A DNA stretch of 64,000 nucleotides, from assembly GCA_963921425.1 (NCBI GenBank), contig OY992838.1:16862085-16926084 (forward strand), written 5' to 3'. Source of the stretch: Dryas octopetala. Lineage: Eukaryota > Streptophyta > Magnoliopsida > Rosales > Rosaceae. Positions within the stretch are counted from its first letter, which is position 1, and every line of letters starts with the position of its first letter. Both the position numbers and the translations under genes were made by a program. Shown here piece after piece: positions 1-9,901 of the stretch. The notes under the pieces were generated by a model that worked only from the letters and a program-made list of their open reading frames with translations, ran no database searches and was not told the DNA's origin.

Positions 1-2374
1 ACAAATCAGTGCAAATAATCACTAGAATAACTAAATGGGGGGTTTTGAAAGATGGAAACACACACACACATCACCACACGCACACACTTTATTCTATCTT
101 GCAATGTTAATTTTCAGTCTCAAATCAGATAAGCATGCAATAACCATCCAAGGCTAATGACAGTTAATTTGAACACAACATATTAAAGTTTGACAGCTAA
201 AAAGGTTTGGCTAGTTACTTTCTCGCTATTGTTCTCCTAATGCATAAACTAAGAGCTTCTTGGGCCTTCCTTAGCTAGTTAACCTACATGTTCCCTAGTT
301 CAAGTTAAGGCAGCTGTTACCCATGCAGGAGTCATTAAGTTTTATGAGAACGTCAAACATGCACAACATATAAGCTTTGACTATTTCCTTATAGAGGTCG
401 CCCAACCCCACTACCAAGAATAATCCCTTATTCCCTTGTTACTTGTGGTTTAGTGTCTTTGACTATTTCACAGCTAAACCTAACAGATAAACTAGATGCA
501 ATTACCCTAAGGTGGCCAGTCAAAGGATGCAAACAACTAGTGACGGGGGTTCTAATAGATAGTGGAAATTTAATACGCGCAAACATCAAACTAACAGACC
601 AAGAGACGGATAAACGATTTGTTAAAGCATACGAATCCATTAATCGACCTACAACTAACATGCAAGATAGAATAACTAACCTACATAATTAAGTAAAACA
701 AATAAAAGAAAACAGAAACTAACAAATAAACAAAGTCCCAATTCATGCTTACTAACGGAAATCAGAAACGCAAATTAAACAAACTTAAAAGCATAAACTA
801 AACAACTAATTTAGAGTGCATCAATTAAATGAAATCAGAAACGCAAGACACACAAGATTAAATGCATGCACTAATTAAAAATCAGAAACATAAAGTAACT
901 GAAACAACTACACAATTAAATTAGATTACATAAATTAAATTGCATAAACATAAACAACCAACTAAATTCAGAACCAAAGCTATAAAAGAAATAAAGAGAC
1001 AATTAAATAAATCCAGCAAATTAATTAAATAGATTCAGTAGCATAATCCAACAATAAAAGAAGAAACTAGAACAAAAATCAGAAGAAGCAAGGGGAAGAG
1101 GCTGCGGCAAGACAAGGAAGGGAAGGCACCTTGCACAAGCAATTGGCTCACGGCTATGGTGAGCTAGGGCTTGCGACTTAGGGGTGTCCCTCCTTGCAGC
1201 CACGCCACTTCTCTTTCTCCCTAGAACAAGACTAAATTCTGAAATTAAAAACCTAGAACAGAAAAATAAAACAAAGAGGAGAGAGGGATTTCGGCTGGAG
1301 TGTAGGTGAAAAAGTGTTTAAAAGGTGTCCCTAAGGTTCTGAATGGAGGGGGTTTAAATAGGAGAACATTCCTTGAGAGGCAAGGAGGCTGAAGCTTGCG
1401 GCTGCTAGGTTTCCCTTTCCTAGTTCCTTGCGGCATCAGCTAGGGTTAGCTGAACTAGGGCCTTGCGTGTTGGGCTTCCTCCTTTGGGCTTAAGTGGCTC
1501 ACGCCTAGCCTAGCTAGGGTCCCTCCTTGGCGCATGGGCTGGTAGTCTTGGGCTTCCATGTTGGGCTTCAGCTGCTTGCACAAGATGGGCTAGGGTTTCA
1601 CTCCATGGGCTTCCATCTTGGGCTTGTCACCTTGGGCTTGCGCATGGCCTCTTGTCTTGCTAGGGTTTGCATGGCATGCATGCGCATGCATGGCTGCCAT
1701 CTACCCCCTTGCGTGTGGCTTTTGGGCTGCTAGGGTTTGGGCCCATGCATGTGCATGCATGGCCCACTTGGTTCGGCATCCCTAGGGCCCATGGGCCCTC
1801 CACTTTTGACTTCCCATTTTGCCCCTCATTTCCATTTGAATTTAAATTCATTTCTTCCCTCCATTCATTTCCATGGATGTCCACCACCTTCTGGAAGCTT
1901 CTGGAACCTTGAAAAACATTTCCTGGTGCAACTAGGATTTCTTGAAAATGAGAGATTCCTTATCCATTTCGACTTCTCGTAATGACCATATTGCCCCTGG
2001 GGTCTCCTAGTGTCACTAGGACTCCTTTCCCTACTTGGGTTAGGTTTCCTAGTTCAACCAGGATTTCCTGTTCGAATCAGGATTTCACATTTCTGGCTCC
2101 GCAATGATGGTTCTGGACTTGATGTTTCCTAGTGTGACTAGGAATCCTCATTTGACTAGGATTTCTGCACTTTTCCTGGTTTGACCAGGATTTCACTCGT
2201 TTTCCTGGTTTGACCAGGAAATGTCCCAAAATGGCTCCATTTGCTTCTTTTTCTCATATCTGCTTCATTTGACCTGAAAACACAAAAACAAGACAAGAAA
2301 CACAAAATAGCGAGTTCTAACACTCTAGGTTAAGGAATTAGTATCATAAAGTGATGCAAAATGCACACTCATCA
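1..2374 (-). repeat. 3' LTR of element A (family 1, cut by window start)
   Basis: Matches 6857-9230 almost base for base. It ends in CTCATCA, the reverse complement of the TGATGAG LTR start, immediately before the polypurine tract. On the coding strand the first half (U3) is GC-richer with repeated TGGGCT/AAACCCTAG words, and the second half (R-U5) is AT-rich. Confidence 0.95.
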
Positions 2375-2390
2375 CACCCCCAAACTTAGA
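2375..2390 (-). promoter_or_regulatory. Polypurine tract of element A
   Basis: On the minus strand this reads CTAAGTTTGGGGGTG directly before the LTR start TGATGAG. This is the expected plus-strand DNA primer of an LTR retrotransposon. The same tract abuts LTRs at 9231, 13710, 30034 and 57830. Confidence 0.9.
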
Positions 2391-4131
2391 TTTTGCTAGT
2401 CCTCGAGCAAATAAAGGAAAGAAAAGACTCAAGACTGACTCCAACATCCCAACAACTGAATTCATGCGCACAACCATTAATCACATAGGAAAGCAAGGCA
2501 TATAAATTGTATTCTCCAAATTCTAATAACATTTCAAATAACATACCTAGCTCCTCTATTGTCATATAGGCCATCCTTGACACAAATCCAAGTATTAGAC
2601 AAACAAAACTAAATCAATACATACATAATAGATTCAACTCCAATCCTCACTATGGCATACTCTCAATGATAAACACTCAAGAATTGGGTTGATATGTGCA
2701 CTCAAAAGTATATGTGAGAGGAATTATGTAACAAAAACAATTAGCTCACATATGTACATGAAATAAAGGCACATTTAAGAAAGAAATACTGATCTCATGA
2801 AAGGAATACAAATGCTTGAAATAGAATCAATAACCATAGGCTCCCTTCTTAAATAGACTCCACATAAGTAAAATACACACTCTTGAGATCAGCTAGGGCT
2901 TTTAATAGGGTTATAATGAAGGCTTAGGCTAGGATAGGGTATTGAAATGAAAAGGAAACACAAAGGGCTAATTTTATGGAATTGCAAGCATCAATAGAAC
3001 ATTCTGAGGTACACTTTGCTTCTTAGCACTTCATAGCTCAACTTGAGCTCTTTTTGCTCACTTTTTTTTTTTTTTTTTTTTTTTTCTTTCTTTTGAAACC
3101 GTCCCATCTCTTTCCTTTGATTTCTTTTTCTTTTTCTTTTCTGTGGGCACAGTATACATACTTTTATGACACCTTCTGTATAAGCTATGCATTTTCACTT
3201 CTTTTTCACCTCAATCAACATATAAACAACTTGCAACACCATAAAAAGGGTAAAACGGATGAAAGGGGTGGTACACCCCCAAACTTAGGGTTTGGTATGG
3301 GGTAACAAAGAAAACGGCTTAAAAGGCTCAAAATGGGTAACTAAGGATAAAACATGTAATGGGTAGGCTTTTAGGCTATGGGGTACAGAAACAGGGCCTA
3401 AATTCATTTCTCAAGAGTTATGCAAATACGGCATGCTTTGTGTACACAAGAAAAGAGTTCTAGCTCATTGATTCAAGATTATGCATATTCCAAGCAAATG
3501 ACCAAATGAAAGACAATGAGATCAAAGCAACGACTTATATGACAATGATAGAATCAGAGTGGCGCGCAACACTCAAGAATTGAAGAACAGGGCTCAAAAG
3601 CTCTCTTAGGTCATGCAAGTCTACTCTATTATGCATATAGTCATTAGTAATGCTAATCACAACCTAAATTCATATCAACAAGGCCAAATGACATAGAATT
3701 GCAAGATATGTTATGGAACACTATTAGAATGAAAAGAACACCAAATATACACACAATACTAAAACATGCTCATAACAATCATGCACACTCAAATCAATTA
3801 GTTGGGGACTCAAAACGACCTGAAACAACCAAAATGACTCAAAAACTTTTTGTTTTTAAAACAATGTCGCACACTTCAAAAGAATCACATCCATCACTAA
3901 GGTGAATGAGATCTAATGAAAACGTGCATTTTGATGTGGGTTTTCACACCCTAAGTTTAAAAACAAAAGAAAAAGTTTTTTTCCTAACCTAAAAACACCC
4001 AAAAACACTAAAAACGAAATTTTTTTTCTCTTTTTCTAAAAACGCTCAAAAACACTTAAAACACCCTAAACACTTGTTCTAACCTAAAAACACTAACAAA
4101 TGACAATTGCCCTTCCCCCCACACTTAAATG

Positions 4132-4151
4132 ATACATTGCCCTCAATGTAT
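4132..4151 (-). other. Predicted RNA hairpin, 8-bp stem with AGGG loop
   Basis: The minus strand reads ATACATTG-AGGG-CAATGTAT, a perfect 8-bp stem with a tetraloop, about 265 nt after the gag stop and next to a purine tract. Element C has the same form. F and J have AAACATTG-AGGA-CAATGTTT, so the second pair changes from T-A to A-T and pairing is kept. Confidence 0.7.
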
Positions 4152-4356
4152 ATGAAATAAATGCAAGAATGATCAAATTAAGCGAAACAGGAAATTGCAA
4201 ATATCCAAAACCAAATAAACACACCAAAACGAGAAATTGTCTTATGAAGCGAAATAAAGAAACTGTTTACTTGCATACGCAAGCGTGGACACTCCAAGGG
4301 TAGGCGCGGCCTCCTTGGTCCTCAATGACTCCTCCTCCATTATTCGAAACAAAAAC

Positions 4357-4372
4357 TTGGGTTGCCTCCCAA
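4357..4372 (-). other. Predicted hairpin after the gag ORF (TTGGG-AGGCAA-CCCAA)
   Basis: The motif lies just beyond the ORF end, preceded by a GGCTGAAGAC word and GCGCTT. All five elements with this region (A, C, F, H, J) keep it. F, H and J have a 6-bp stem; A and C have 5 bp. Confidence 0.6.
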
Positions 4373-4416
4373 TAAGCGCTTGTTTTTCTGTCTTCAGCCT
4401 GACATTGCCATCTCCT

Positions 4417-6552
4417 TTACTTACGTCCTTTCCTCTTCCTCTTGCCATTGCTACTCTCGGCATTCCCTAGGAACGAACTGAAGAAGCTCTCCATCTCGGA
4501 CTTCTCCTCTCCATAAAAAGTGACCTCCTCGTTTTCTGGCATCTCGGAAGTGAGCACATACAGCTCTCGCTTGGTGTAGTACCGAATCGTCATGGCGCTC
4601 TCCAATGCTTTGTACTCCATGTTAGAGGTGCACAAAAATGGTCTCCCAAGAATAATAGAGACATCGCCCGGAATTGTCGGCACATCTAGCACTATGAAAT
4701 CAGAGGGGATTAGTAATTTACGACATTTAACCAAAACATCCTCAAGCATACCACAAGCTTTTTGGGCTGAAGAGTTGGCGAAGCGAATGTCCACATCAAA
4801 TGGTTGCAAATCAGCCTCCTTAAATCCAAGCCTCTCGAACACCACCGGCGGCATAACATTGATAGCTGAGCCATTGTCAACTAAGGCATTGGTGATCTTA
4901 TGCTCCCCTATGCTGCATGGTATGACCAACGAGCCCGGATCCTTCTTCTTGCTTGGAAAAGATGCAAAGAGATAACCACAAATCTCCCTAGGAACGTTGT
5001 GACTATGCCCTTGCTCCTCAACCTTCTTCTCAATAGACTTCAATTCCCTCATGGTTGCTGGAAATTTGGTGATTTCAATGTCCGGAATGAGGGGAATCAC
5101 ACGTGTATCAGCTTTCTCCTCTATCATTTCTGGATCCTCCTCTTCCTCACTATCACTGATCTCAATCACTTCCTTAGTTTTGACCACTCTAACTCTCTTT
5201 CTTGCAGTAGTCCTCAAAATAGCATTTACATGCTCCTCATTCTTTGGGTTGACGATGGGCTGACTTGGCAACTTTCCCTTCTCTCTCTGACCCAAAGTAG
5301 TGGCAATCTGACCCATTTGACTCTCCAAGTGTGCAATAGCCTTCGAATTGGCTTGCATCTGCTGCTCGGTACGGTTCATGAAGGCATTGGTGCTTTGGGC
5401 AAGGGAAGTGGTGCTTTGAGCAATCTGAGCAATCTTGTCCTCCAAACTAGACCTCTCGGCATTAGGGTGCACATACGGCTTGTTGGTGCTCCCACTAGCT
5501 TGCTGTCCATTGTTGTTGCTCCACCTGAAATTCGGGTTGTTCTTCCATCCAGGGTTATAAGTGTTGGAAAATGGGTCATACGGCACCCTAGGATAGCTCC
5601 CAACCTGGTTCACTTGTTCCACGTCACCCCCTTGTCCTTGCGCACTCATCATCTTCTCTTGAGCCAAAGATAACTTCTGCACCATAGTCTTGATTTCCAT
5701 AATCTGTCCCTCCATGGTGTTTGGCACATCAGCCACCTCATATAACCCTCTCTTTGGTTCTCCTCTTGCACGATTGGAATCCCATTGTTGAGAACTCAAA
5801 GAAAGCGACTCAAACAATTCTGTAGCCTCATCCTCCGTTTTTGACATGAATGCACCACCACATGCCGAATCCACCTTGGCTTGGTCTCTCTCCAACAATC
5901 CCTGATAAAAACAACAAATCACATACCAAGGAGATAGGTTATGGTGTGGGCAGCTAGTAAGTAACTCATTGAATCTGTCCCAAGTCTCATGGAATGGCTC
6001 ATCCGCCTTCTGCACAAATCCAAGGATCTCCTTCCGAATCGAATTAGTCTTGGAAATGGAATAGAACTTGTTCAAAAACTTGCTTGAAAGATCATCCCAT
6101 GTCGAAATGGAACCACTGGGCAGCGAATACAACCATCTCTTTGCCTTGTCCTTAAGCGCAAAAGGGAACATCCTCAAACGGTACTGATCGGCGTTCAGGC
6201 CCCTCAATTGTGCGGCTTCACAAACCCCGGAAAACTCCTTCAAGAAATGGATCGGATCCTCCCCATTCAGCCCATGGTAGCTCGGCAACAAGTGAATCTG
6301 ACCACTCTTGATTTCGAAATCAGTGGCTATGGTGGCATACCGAATGCACGATGGTTGAGTGGGCAGCGAAGGTGCTGAAAAGTGGCTCAGGGGCTGCGGC
6401 ACTATCTCGTTTGCTTCAGCCATGTCGACACTCTCAGTCTCTTCACTACTCGAATCTGATGCACTAGGTTGCGGGCTGACTTGTGATGCACCTAAAGCTT
6501 CGTCTTTGAGCCTCTCCAACCTAGCAACAAGTTCAGGGTTCATAAAACACAC
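4417..6552 (-). CDS. gag-pro: Gag-protease polyprotein of element A
   Basis: Single open frame of 711 codons. It would make the particle protein and an aspartic protease that matures it. A plant retrotransposon Gag domain lies at about residues 95-250 (FLKEF, FPFALKDKAKRWL and [13 protein letters not shown] are typical words). A low-complexity region follows and then a Glu-rich stretch near 460-475. The protease-like domain near 555-650 carries ALVDNGSAINVMP as the active-site-like D-x-G segment and IILGRPFL as the flap/C-terminal motif. I see no CCHC zinc knuckle. The ORF ends in a Lys/Arg-rich tail with no polymerase behind it. The track start is at Met 1; a second Met three codons on (MNPEL) matches the start seen in element C and may be the true one. 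The leader from the primer site is about 150 nt. Confidence 0.9.
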   Translation of the reverse strand: MCFMNPELVARLERLKDEALGASQVSPQPSASDSSSEETESVDMAEANEIVPQPLSHFSAPSLPTQPSCIRYATIATDFEIKSGQIHLLPSYHGLNGEDPIHFLKEFSGVCEAAQLRGLNADQYRLRMFPFALKDKAKRWLYSLPSGSISTWDDLSSKFLNKFYSISKTNSIRKEILGFVQKADEPFHETWDRFNELLTSCPHHNLSPWYVICCFYQGLLERDQAKVDSACGGAFMSKTEDEATELFESLSLSSQQWDSNRARGEPKRGLYEVADVPNTMEGQIMEIKTMVQKLSLAQEKMMSAQGQGGDVEQVNQVGSYPRVPYDPFSNTYNPGWKNNPNFRWSNNNGQQASGSTNKPYVHPNAERSSLEDKIAQIAQSTTSLAQSTNAFMNRTEQQMQANSKAIAHLESQMGQIATTLGQREKGKLPSQPIVNPKNEEHVNAILRTTARKRVRVVKTKEVIEISDSEEEEDPEMIEEKADTRVIPLIPDIEITKFPATMRELKSIEKKVEEQGHSHNVPREICGYLFASFPSKKKDPGSLVIPCSIGEHKITNALVDNGSAINVMPPVVFERLGFKEADLQPFDVDIRFANSSAQKACGMLEDVLVKCRKLLIPSDFIVLDVPTIPGDVSIILGRPFLCTSNMEYKALESAMTIRYYTKRELYVLTSEMPENEEVTFYGEEKSEMESFFSSFLGNAESSNGKRKRKGRK

Positions 6553-6703
6553 CTAATCAAGAGAAAAACACACAATCAGTAGAAAGAATGCATATAAAGG
6601 CATGGCATTTATTAAAAACTAAAAATTAGCAAAAACTGAAATCTAGCTAATATAACCTAATTCTAATGACTAATTACTCCAATTCATTGACATTAGACAC
6701 CAT

Positions 6704-6721
6704 TCCCCGGCAACGGCGCCA
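6704..6721 (-). promoter_or_regulatory. Primer-binding site, tRNA-Asp type, element A
   Basis: The minus strand reads TGGCGCCGTTGCCGGGGA, complementary to the 3' end of plant tRNA-Asp (GTC) including CCA, six bases inside the 5' LTR. This primer choice is typical of Athila elements. Confidence 0.92.
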
Positions 6722-6727
6722 AAAACT

Positions 6728-9230
6728 TGTTGATGTGTTTTCTTAGAACAAAATAAACAATTACCTCATTCTAAGTTTACTCGCAAGTGCACGAATCGCA
6801 TCAGTAGCAAAGCGTACAAGCACGAGGTCGATCCCACAGGGAATGGTCAATATACAACAAATCAGTGCAAATAATCACTAGAATAACTAAATGGGGGGTT
6901 TTGAAAGATGGAAACACACACACACATCACCACACGCACACACTTTATTCTATCTTGCAATGTTAATTTTCAGTCTCAAATCAGATAAGCATGCAATAAC
7001 CATCCAAGGCTAATGACAGTTAATTTGAACACAACATATTAAAGTTTGACAGCTAAAAAGGTTTGGCTAGTTACTTTCTCGCTATTGTTCTCCTAATGCA
7101 TAAACTAAGAGCTTCTTGGGCCTTCCTTAGCTAGTTAACCTACATGTTCCCTAGTTCAAGTTAAGGCAGCTGTTACCCATGCAGGAGTCATTAAGTTTTA
7201 TGAGAACGTCAAACATGCACAACATATAAGCTTTGACTATTTCCTTATAGAGGTCGCCCAACCCCACTACCAAGAATAATCCCTTATTCCCTTGTTACTT
7301 GTGGTTTAGTGTCTTTGACTATTTCACAGCTAAACCTAACAGATAAACTAGATGCAATTACCCTAAGGTGGCCAGTCAAAGGATGCAAACAACTAGTGAC
7401 GGGGGTTCTAATAGATAGTGGAAATTTAATACGCGCAAACATCAAACTAACAGACCAAGAGACGGATAAACGATTTGTTAAAGCATACGAATCCATTAAT
7501 CGACCTACAACTAACATGCAAGATAGAATAACTAACCTACATAATTAAGTAAAACAAATAAAAGAAAACAGAAACTAACAAATAAACAAAGTCCCAATTC
7601 ATGCTTACTAACGGAAATCAGAAACGCAAATTAAACAAACTTAAAAGCATAAACTAAACAACTAATTTAGAGTGCATCAATTAAATGAAATCAGAAACGC
7701 AAGACACACAAGATTAAATGCATGCACTAATTAAAAATCAGAAACATAAAGTAACTGAAACAACTACACAATTAAATTAGATTACATAAATTAAATTGCA
7801 TAAACATAAACAACCAACTAAATTCAGAACCAAAGCTATAAAAGAAATAAAGAGACAATTAAATAAATCCAGCAAATTAATTAAATAGATTCAGTAGCAT
7901 AATCCAACAATAAAAGAAGAAACTAGAACAAAAATCAGAAGAAGCAAGGGGAAGAGGCTGCGGCAAGACAAGGAAGGGAAGGCACCTTGCACAAGCAATT
8001 GGCTCACGGCTATGGTGAGCTAGGGCTTGCGACTTAGGGGTGTCCCTCCTTGCAGCCACGCCACTTCTCTTTCTCCCTAGAACAAGACTAAATTCTGAAA
8101 TTAAAAACCTAGAACAGAAAAATAAAACAAAGAGGAGAGAGGGATTTCGGCTGGAGTGTAGGTGAAAAAGTGTTTAAAAGGTGTCCCTAAGGTTCTGAAT
8201 GGAGGGGGTTTAAATAGGAGAACATTCCTTGAGAGGCAAGGAGGCTGAAGCTTGCGGCTGCTAGGTTTCCCTTTCCTAGTTCCTTGCGGCATCAGCTAGG
8301 GTTAGCTGAACTAGGGCCTTGCGTGTTGGGCTTCCTCCTTTGGGCTTAAGTGGCTCACGCCTAGCCTAGCTAGGGTCCCTCCTTGGCGCATGGGCTGGTA
8401 GTCTTGGGCTTCCATGTTGGGCTTCAGCTGCTTGCACAAGATGGGCTAGGGTTTCACTCCATGGGCTTCCATCTTGGGCTTGTCACCTTGGGCTTGCGCA
8501 TGGCCTCTTGTCTTGCTAGGGTTTGCATGGCATGCATGCGCATGCATGGCTGCCATCTACCCCCTTGCGTGTGGCTTTTGGGCTGCTAGGGTTTGGGCCC
8601 ATGCATGTGCATGCATGGCCCACTTGGTTCGGCATCCCTAGGGCCCATGGGCCCTCCACTTTTGACTTCCCATTTTGCCCCTCATTTCCATTTGAATTTA
8701 AATTCATTTCTTCCCTCCATTCATTTCCATGGATGTCCACCATCTTCTGGAAGCTTCTGGAACCTTGAAAAACATTTCCTGGTGCAACTAGGATTTCTTG
8801 AAAATGAGAGATTCCTTATCCATTTCGACTTCTCGTAATGACCATATTGCCCCTGGGGTCTCCTAGTGTCACTAGGACTCCTTTCCCTACTTGGGTTAGG
8901 TTTCCTAGTTCAACCAGGATTTCCTGTTCGAATCAGGATTTCACATTTCTGGCTCCGCAATGATGGTTCTGGACTTGATGTTTCCTAGTGTGACTAGGAA
9001 TCCTCATTTGACTAGGATTTCTGCACTTTTCCTGGTTTGACCAGGATTTCACTCGTTTTCCTGGTTTGACCAGGAAATGTCCCAAAATGGCTCCATTTGC
9101 TTCTTTTTCTCATATCTGCTTCATTTGACCTGAAAACACAAAAACAAGACAAGAAACACAAAATAGCGAGTTCTAACACTCTAGGTTAAGGAATTAGTAT
9201 CATAAAGTGATGCAAAATGCACACTCATCA
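6728..9230 (-). repeat. 5' LTR of element A, shared with the next element (family 1)
   Basis: 2503 bp bounded by TGTTGATG on the plus strand and CTCATCA at the other end. It is flanked by a primer-binding site on one side and by a polypurine tract on the other, so it serves as the 5' LTR of A and the 3' LTR of a second partial element. A TATA-like TATTTAAA lies at 8209-8216 (minus strand). A (CA)n-rich patch lies near 6914-6942. Confidence 0.93.
8776..9077 (-). promoter_or_regulatory. Array of TCCTRGT-nnn-ACYAGGA palindromes in U3 (element A)
   Basis: About nine imperfect 15-19-bp palindromes, for example TTTCCTGGTTTGACCAGGA, are spaced over 300 bp upstream of the presumed promoter. The same array occurs in every U3 in the window, in all three LTR types. 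Confidence 0.7.
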
Positions 9231-9901
9231 CACCCCCAAACTTAGATTTTGCTAGTCCTCGAGCAAATAAAGGAAAGAAAAGACTCAAGACTGACTCCAA
9301 CATCCCAACAACTGAATTCATGCGCACAACCATTAATCACATAGGAAAGCAAGGCATATAAATTGTATTCTCCAAATTCTAATAACATTTCAAATAACAT
9401 ACCTAGCTCCTCTATTGTCATATAGGCCATCCTTGACACAAATCCAAGTATTAGACAAACAAAACTAAATCAATACATACATAATAGATTCAACTCCAAT
9501 CCTCACTATGGCATACTCTCAATGATAAACACTCAAGAATTGGGTTGATATGTGCACTCAAAAGTATATGTGAGAGGAATTATGTAACAAAAACAATTAG
9601 CTCACATATGTACATGAAATAAAGGCACATTTAAGAAAGAAATACTGATCTCATGAAAGGAATACAAATGCTTGAAATAGAATCAATAACCATAGGCTCC
9701 CTTCTTAAATAGACTCCACATAAGTAAAATACACACTCTTGAGATCAGCTAGGGCTTTTAATAGGGTTATAATGAAGGCTTAGGCTAGGATAGGGTATTG
9801 AAATGAAAAGGAAACACAAAGGGATAATTTTATGGAATTGCAAGCATCAATAGAACATTCTGAGGTACACTTTGCTTCTTAGCACTTCATAGCTCAACTT
9901 G
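9231..9901 (-). mobile_element. Partial internal region of a second family-1 element
   Basis: Begins with the polypurine tract and is nearly identical to 2375-3045 of element A; I saw one difference. It passes directly into another family-1 LTR. Together with the shared LTR this gives LTR-internal-LTR-partial internal-LTR, a pattern usually explained by unequal recombination between related elements. No coding capacity. Confidence 0.85.

Larger units (their letters stand above)
2391..4416 (-). other. Non-coding 3' internal region of element A
   Basis: About 2 kb between the gag stop and the polypurine tract, with no credible coding frame on the element strand. It holds a long T tract near 3062-3086, an internal purine tract at 3274-3288 (CTAAGTTTGGGGGT on the minus strand), a third purine tract at 4111-4126, and two predicted hairpins (4132-4151 and 4357-4372). 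Related sequence occupies the same position in elements C, F, J and K, so it is a conserved part of this lineage. I see no env-like ORF. Confidence 0.75.
1..9230 (-). mobile_element. Element A: Athila-like gag-only LTR retrotransposon (family 1)
   Basis: Read on the minus strand the order is 5' LTR (6728-9230), tRNA-Asp primer site, gag-protease ORF, about 2 kb of non-coding 3' sequence, polypurine tract, 3' LTR (cut by the window start). No reverse transcriptase, RNase H or integrase is encoded between the LTRs, so it fits the non-autonomous TR-GAG class. The two LTRs look almost identical (I found one difference by eye over 2.37 kb), which suggests a very recent insertion or recent homogenisation. 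The gag-protease frame is open throughout. Its 5' LTR is directly followed by another polypurine tract at 9231, so the LTR is shared with a neighbouring partial element. Target duplications cannot be read because the left end lies outside the window. Confidence 0.9.

Noticed and set aside
453-692. A 79-codon frame that recurs in several family-1 LTRs (7309, 10466, 46538, 51168)
   Set aside because: It lies antisense in the R-U5 part of the LTR and recurs only because the LTR recurs. No start context or known domain supports a protein.
3062-3086. Long T tracts (also near 30759 and 59289) as poly(A) tails of inserted retrogenes or SINEs
   Set aside because: They are at the same place in several elements with conserved flanks and no target duplications, so they belong to the elements' 3' regions.
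4900-5673. A 257-codon plus-strand frame
   Set aside because: It is the shadow of the gag-protease frame on the other strand and has no domain of its own.
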